Shown piece after piece: positions 39,147-41,423 of a stretch of 41,423 nucleotides of DNA. A model generated the notes under the pieces. It was not told the DNA's origin. It worked only from the letters and a program-made list of their open reading frames with translations, and searched no databases. How positions within the stretch are numbered: position 1 is the first letter of the stretch; each line of letters starts with the position of its first letter. The translations under genes were made by a program, and so were the position numbers. Origin of the DNA: Chloroflexi bacterium OHK40 (lineage in GTDB: Bacteria; Chloroflexota; Chloroflexia; Chloroflexales; Chloroflexaceae); assembly GCA_004367505.1 (NCBI GenBank), contig SFCB01000078.1:1-41423 (forward strand), given 5' to 3'.

Positions 39147-40562
39147 TCATGCCTTGCGACGCTCGCGCGCCTCCCACCACTCGGTGAAGCTCTGTGGGCC
39201 AGGCTGCGGAAAATCCCGGTGCTTCGTCCACAGGTGCAACGGCGGCGGCAGACGACGGATGCGGCCCTTGCGGCCGAGCAGGCGCGAGCCAAGGCGGGCG
39301 AGGGTGCCACCGGCGCGATAGAGGGCCGGGTTCTTCATCGCGATCGCGTAGCTCTGGATGGCGGCCTTCTCGGCGGGATGATACTTGCCCGCACGCACAG
39401 CGTCGGCCCGGAGGCGCAGCAGCATATCAGGAATGGCGATGCGCACCGGGCAGACCTCCTGGCAGGCGCCACAGAGCGAACTGGCCTGGGGCAGCATATA
39501 GCCCTCGGGCAAGTCGGGCTGCAGCAGTGGCGTGAGCACGGCGCCGATCGGCCCGGGATAAACACTACCGTAGGCGTGGCCGCCGATGTTCTGGTAGACG
39601 GGGCACGCGTTCAGGCAGGCGCCGCAGCGGATGCAGAGCAGCGACTCGGCGTAGGGCCCGCCGAGGATCTGCGAGCGGCCGTTATCCAGCAGCACGAGGT
39701 GGAACTCCTCGGCGCCATCGGCCTCACCGGCGCGGGCCGGGCCACTGATCAGGCTCGTGTAGACGCTGAGCTTCTGGCCGGTGGCCGAGCGGGCCAGCAC
39801 CTGCAACATCACGCCGAGGTCATCGAGCCGCTCAACGATGCGCTCGATGCCCATGATCGCCACATGGATGCGTGGCACGCTCGTGCAGAGACGGGCGTTC
39901 CCCTCATTCTCCACGATCACCACCGCACCCTCGTCGGCCACCCCGAAGTTCACCCCGCTGATGCCCATCTCGGCCTGCAAGAAGCGCTGGCGCAGCGCCT
40001 GGCGTGCTGTCCGGGTCATCGTGGGAATATCGTCGGTGGCAGGCATGCCGAGGTGCTTGCTGAAGAGTCCGCTCACCTGCTCACGCGTCATGTGAATGGC
40101 GGGAGCGATGATGTGGGAGGGCGTCTCCCCGGAGAGCTGGATAATATACTCACCGAGGTCGGTCTCCACCACCTCCAGGCCAGCCTGCTCCAGAGCCTCG
40201 TTCAGGTAGATCTCCTCAGAGGCCATCGACTTGGACTTGACGATCGTCTGCACACCCCGCTCGCGGGCGAGGCGGGTGATGTACTGACGGGCCTCTTCGC
40301 CGTCGGCGGCCCAGCAGACATGGCCACCCCGCGCCTCGACATTGGCGGCCAGGCGCTCGAGCAGTTCGTCGAGGCGGCTGAGGGCCCCGGCGCGAATCGC
40401 CCGAGCCTGGTCGCGCAGCGTATCGGCGTCGCTCAGCGCGCCAATCGCGCCGGCCCGATTGGTAATAAAGCGGGTCGTCGCGCGGCCCAGCGCCGTCTGC
40501 AGGGAGCCGTCGTGAAGGGCCGTATCAACCCGCTCGTGGAAGTGCAGGGGATGGGTGGTCAT
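39147..40562 (-). CDS. lutB: LutB-like iron-sulfur protein
   Basis: 471 residues: an N-terminal LUD domain (about 60-300, VKSKSMASEEIYLNEALEQAG; ADEGAVVIVENEGNARL) followed by a ferredoxin-like region with two 4Fe-4S motifs, CIRCGACLNACPVY and CGACQEVCPV (about 310-375). A basic C-terminal tail follows. In Bacillus the LutABC proteins are required for growth on L-lactate; LutB probably relays electrons to the respiratory chain. It begins 48 bases after lutA. Confidence 0.93.
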   Translation of the reverse strand: MTTHPLHFHERVDTALHDGSLQTALGRATTRFITNRAGAIGALSDADTLRDQARAIRAGALSRLDELLERLAANVEARGGHVCWAADGEEARQYITRLARERGVQTIVKSKSMASEEIYLNEALEQAGLEVVETDLGEYIIQLSGETPSHIIAPAIHMTREQVSGLFSKHLGMPATDDIPTMTRTARQALRQRFLQAEMGISGVNFGVADEGAVVIVENEGNARLCTSVPRIHVAIMGIERIVERLDDLGVMLQVLARSATGQKLSVYTSLISGPARAGEADGAEEFHLVLLDNGRSQILGGPYAESLLCIRCGACLNACPVYQNIGGHAYGSVYPGPIGAVLTPLLQPDLPEGYMLPQASSLCGACQEVCPVRIAIPDMLLRLRADAVRAGKYHPAEKAAIQSYAIAMKNPALYRAGGTLARLGSRLLGRKGRIRRLPPPLHLWTKHRDFPQPGPQSFTEWWEARERRKA

Positions 40563-40610
40563 CGCTTGGTCTCATCTCATACGCGCAAGCTGAGCGCTGC
40601 GTAAGGCTAT

Positions 40611-41363
40611 TTATGGCCGCGCATCCACCATATTGGCCAGCAACTCGGCCAGGTGGCGGGCCCTGGTCGGGCGCCTGGCGCGAGTGAGGCCACCACTGAT
40701 CTGGGTCATACAGGAGGCATCGCCGGTAACGAGCAGATCGGCCTCGGTGGTCTGCACCGCGTCGAGCTTGTGGGCGAGCATGGCCTCGGAGATCGCCCGC
40801 TGCTTGACGGCGAAGAGGCCGCCGAAGCCGCAGCACTGGTCACAGCCGGGCAGCGGGACCACCTCCGCCCCCCGCACCTCCGCGAGGAGCGTGCGGGCCT
40901 GGCGCCCGATGCCGAGGAAGCGCAGGCCGTGACAGGCGTCGTGGTAGGTCACACGGCCACTGTAACTGGCGCCAACGTCAGTCACGCCGAGCACATCCAC
41001 CAGGTACTCGCTCAGCTCATAGGTGCGGCCAGCAAGCTCGGCGGCGGGGCCGGCGTAGGGACTATGCTCAAAGAGCTCGGGGTAGAGATGGCGGATCATC
41101 GCGCCACAGGAGCCCGAGGGGAGCACCACGTCGCCCTGACCGCGCAGTACCTCAATCGTGCGGCCAGCAACGGCATAGGCCTCATCACGGAAGCCGGCGT
41201 TAAAGGCCATCTGCCCGCAGCAGGTGAGCCCGCTCGGCACATGCACCTGCACACCCTGGGCCTCTAGCAACTGCACCGCCGCCTGCCCGATCGTTGGGTA
41301 GATCTGGTCGACAATACAGGTGACGAACAGAGTCACCCGTCTGTGGCCCGGCTGTGTCGTCAC
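40611..41363 (-). CDS. lutA: LutA-like CCG-domain iron-sulfur protein
   Basis: 250 residues, with two cysteine-rich CCG domains: FVTCIVDQIYP...GLTCCGQMAFNAG, and TYHDACHGLRFLG...CDQCCGFGG. CCG domains occur in heterodisulfide reductase HdrB and glycolate oxidase GlcF; LutA is the equivalent in lactate oxidation. The start is GTG 41363, with GGAAGGA 7-8 bases upstream. An ATG at 41402 in the same frame cannot be used if the -10 at 41401-41409 is the promoter, because it overlaps it. First gene of the operon. Confidence 0.9.
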   Translation of the reverse strand: MTTQPGHRRVTLFVTCIVDQIYPTIGQAAVQLLEAQGVQVHVPSGLTCCGQMAFNAGFRDEAYAVAGRTIEVLRGQGDVVLPSGSCGAMIRHLYPELFEHSPYAGPAAELAGRTYELSEYLVDVLGVTDVGASYSGRVTYHDACHGLRFLGIGRQARTLLAEVRGAEVVPLPGCDQCCGFGGLFAVKQRAISEAMLAHKLDAVQTTEADLLVTGDASCMTQISGGLTRARRPTRARHLAELLANMVDARP

Positions 41364-41400
41364 GGGTGGTTCCTTCCAATTGGAGAGGGGCATCAGCGGC

Positions 41401-41409
41401 ATTATACCA
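41401..41409 (-). promoter_or_regulatory. Extended -10 promoter of the lut operon
   Basis: On the minus strand TGG-TATAAT (41409-41401), a full consensus -10 with TGN extension. The -35 region would fall at or beyond the window edge. The predicted start near 41394 puts the GTG at 41363 about 30 bases downstream. Confidence 0.55.
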
Positions 41410-41423
41410 GCTCTCCTCGTAGT

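Noticed and set aside
41364..41402. Start of the LutA-like protein at ATG 41402
   Set aside because: This ATG overlaps the -10 element TATAAT, so it cannot be on the transcript from that promoter; GTG 41363 has a proper ribosome-binding site.
1..41423. tRNA or rRNA genes
   Set aside because: I read for T-loop (GGTTCGA-like) and rRNA landmarks on both strands and found none convincing; a covariance-model scan would settle it.

Overview
The window is GC-rich bacterial DNA from a filamentous anoxygenic phototroph of the Chloroflexota (order Chloroflexales, Chloroflexus/Oscillochloris-like). The diagnostic genes are the beta and alpha antenna polypeptides of the B808-866 type, a tetraheme reaction-centre cytochrome (pufC), bacteriochlorophyll synthase and geranylgeranyl reductase (bchG, bchP), and an auracyanin-type blue copper protein. 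I see no rRNA, tRNA or CRISPR array.

Layout. 1-862: the 3' end of an IS256-family element abutting a 5'-truncated STAS-domain gene. 920-7924: a molybdenum oxidoreductase operon on the minus strand (iron-sulfur/NrfD fusion, catalytic subunit, TorD-like chaperone) with a divergent LysR regulator. 7940-12050: a zinc/manganese-type ABC uptake operon and a Fur/Zur-family regulator, separated by about 630 bases of repeats and operator-like palindromes. 12330-15579: a sugar ABC importer (two permeases and a binding protein, no ATPase). 15727-17140: a HigB-like toxin with a HigA/ImmA-IrrE fusion antitoxin. 17434-19029: a PYROXD2-like FAD oxidoreductase. 19300-24273: auracyanin converging on the minus-strand photosynthesis run pufB-pufA-pufC-bchG-bchP. 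24740-28487: a heterodimeric ABC exporter. 28533-35433: an NTR-like surface protein, a GH13 glycosidase, gltX, a ThuA lipoprotein, a LOG-family protein and an orphan Dam-type methylase. 35553-41363: an M1-type peptidase lipoprotein, a small ORF, and a lutA-lutB-lutC-hydroxyacid dehydrogenase operon.

How the genes work together. The puf/bch block supplies antenna proteins, the electron donor to the reaction centre, and the last two steps of bacteriochlorophyll a synthesis. Auracyanin is a likely electron shuttle to the same cytochrome. The molybdoenzyme could feed electrons from an inorganic sulfur compound into the quinone pool. The lut operon and the hydroxyacid dehydrogenase serve lactate/glycolate/glyoxylate metabolism.

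Most notable non-coding signals. (1) A perfect TTGACA-N17-TATAAT promoter in front of pufB, a hairpin after pufA, and a second near-consensus promoter in front of pufC. (2) Extended -10 elements (TGN-TATAAT-like, without a recognisable -35) in front of most other transcription units. (3) Several families of dispersed palindromic intergenic repeats.
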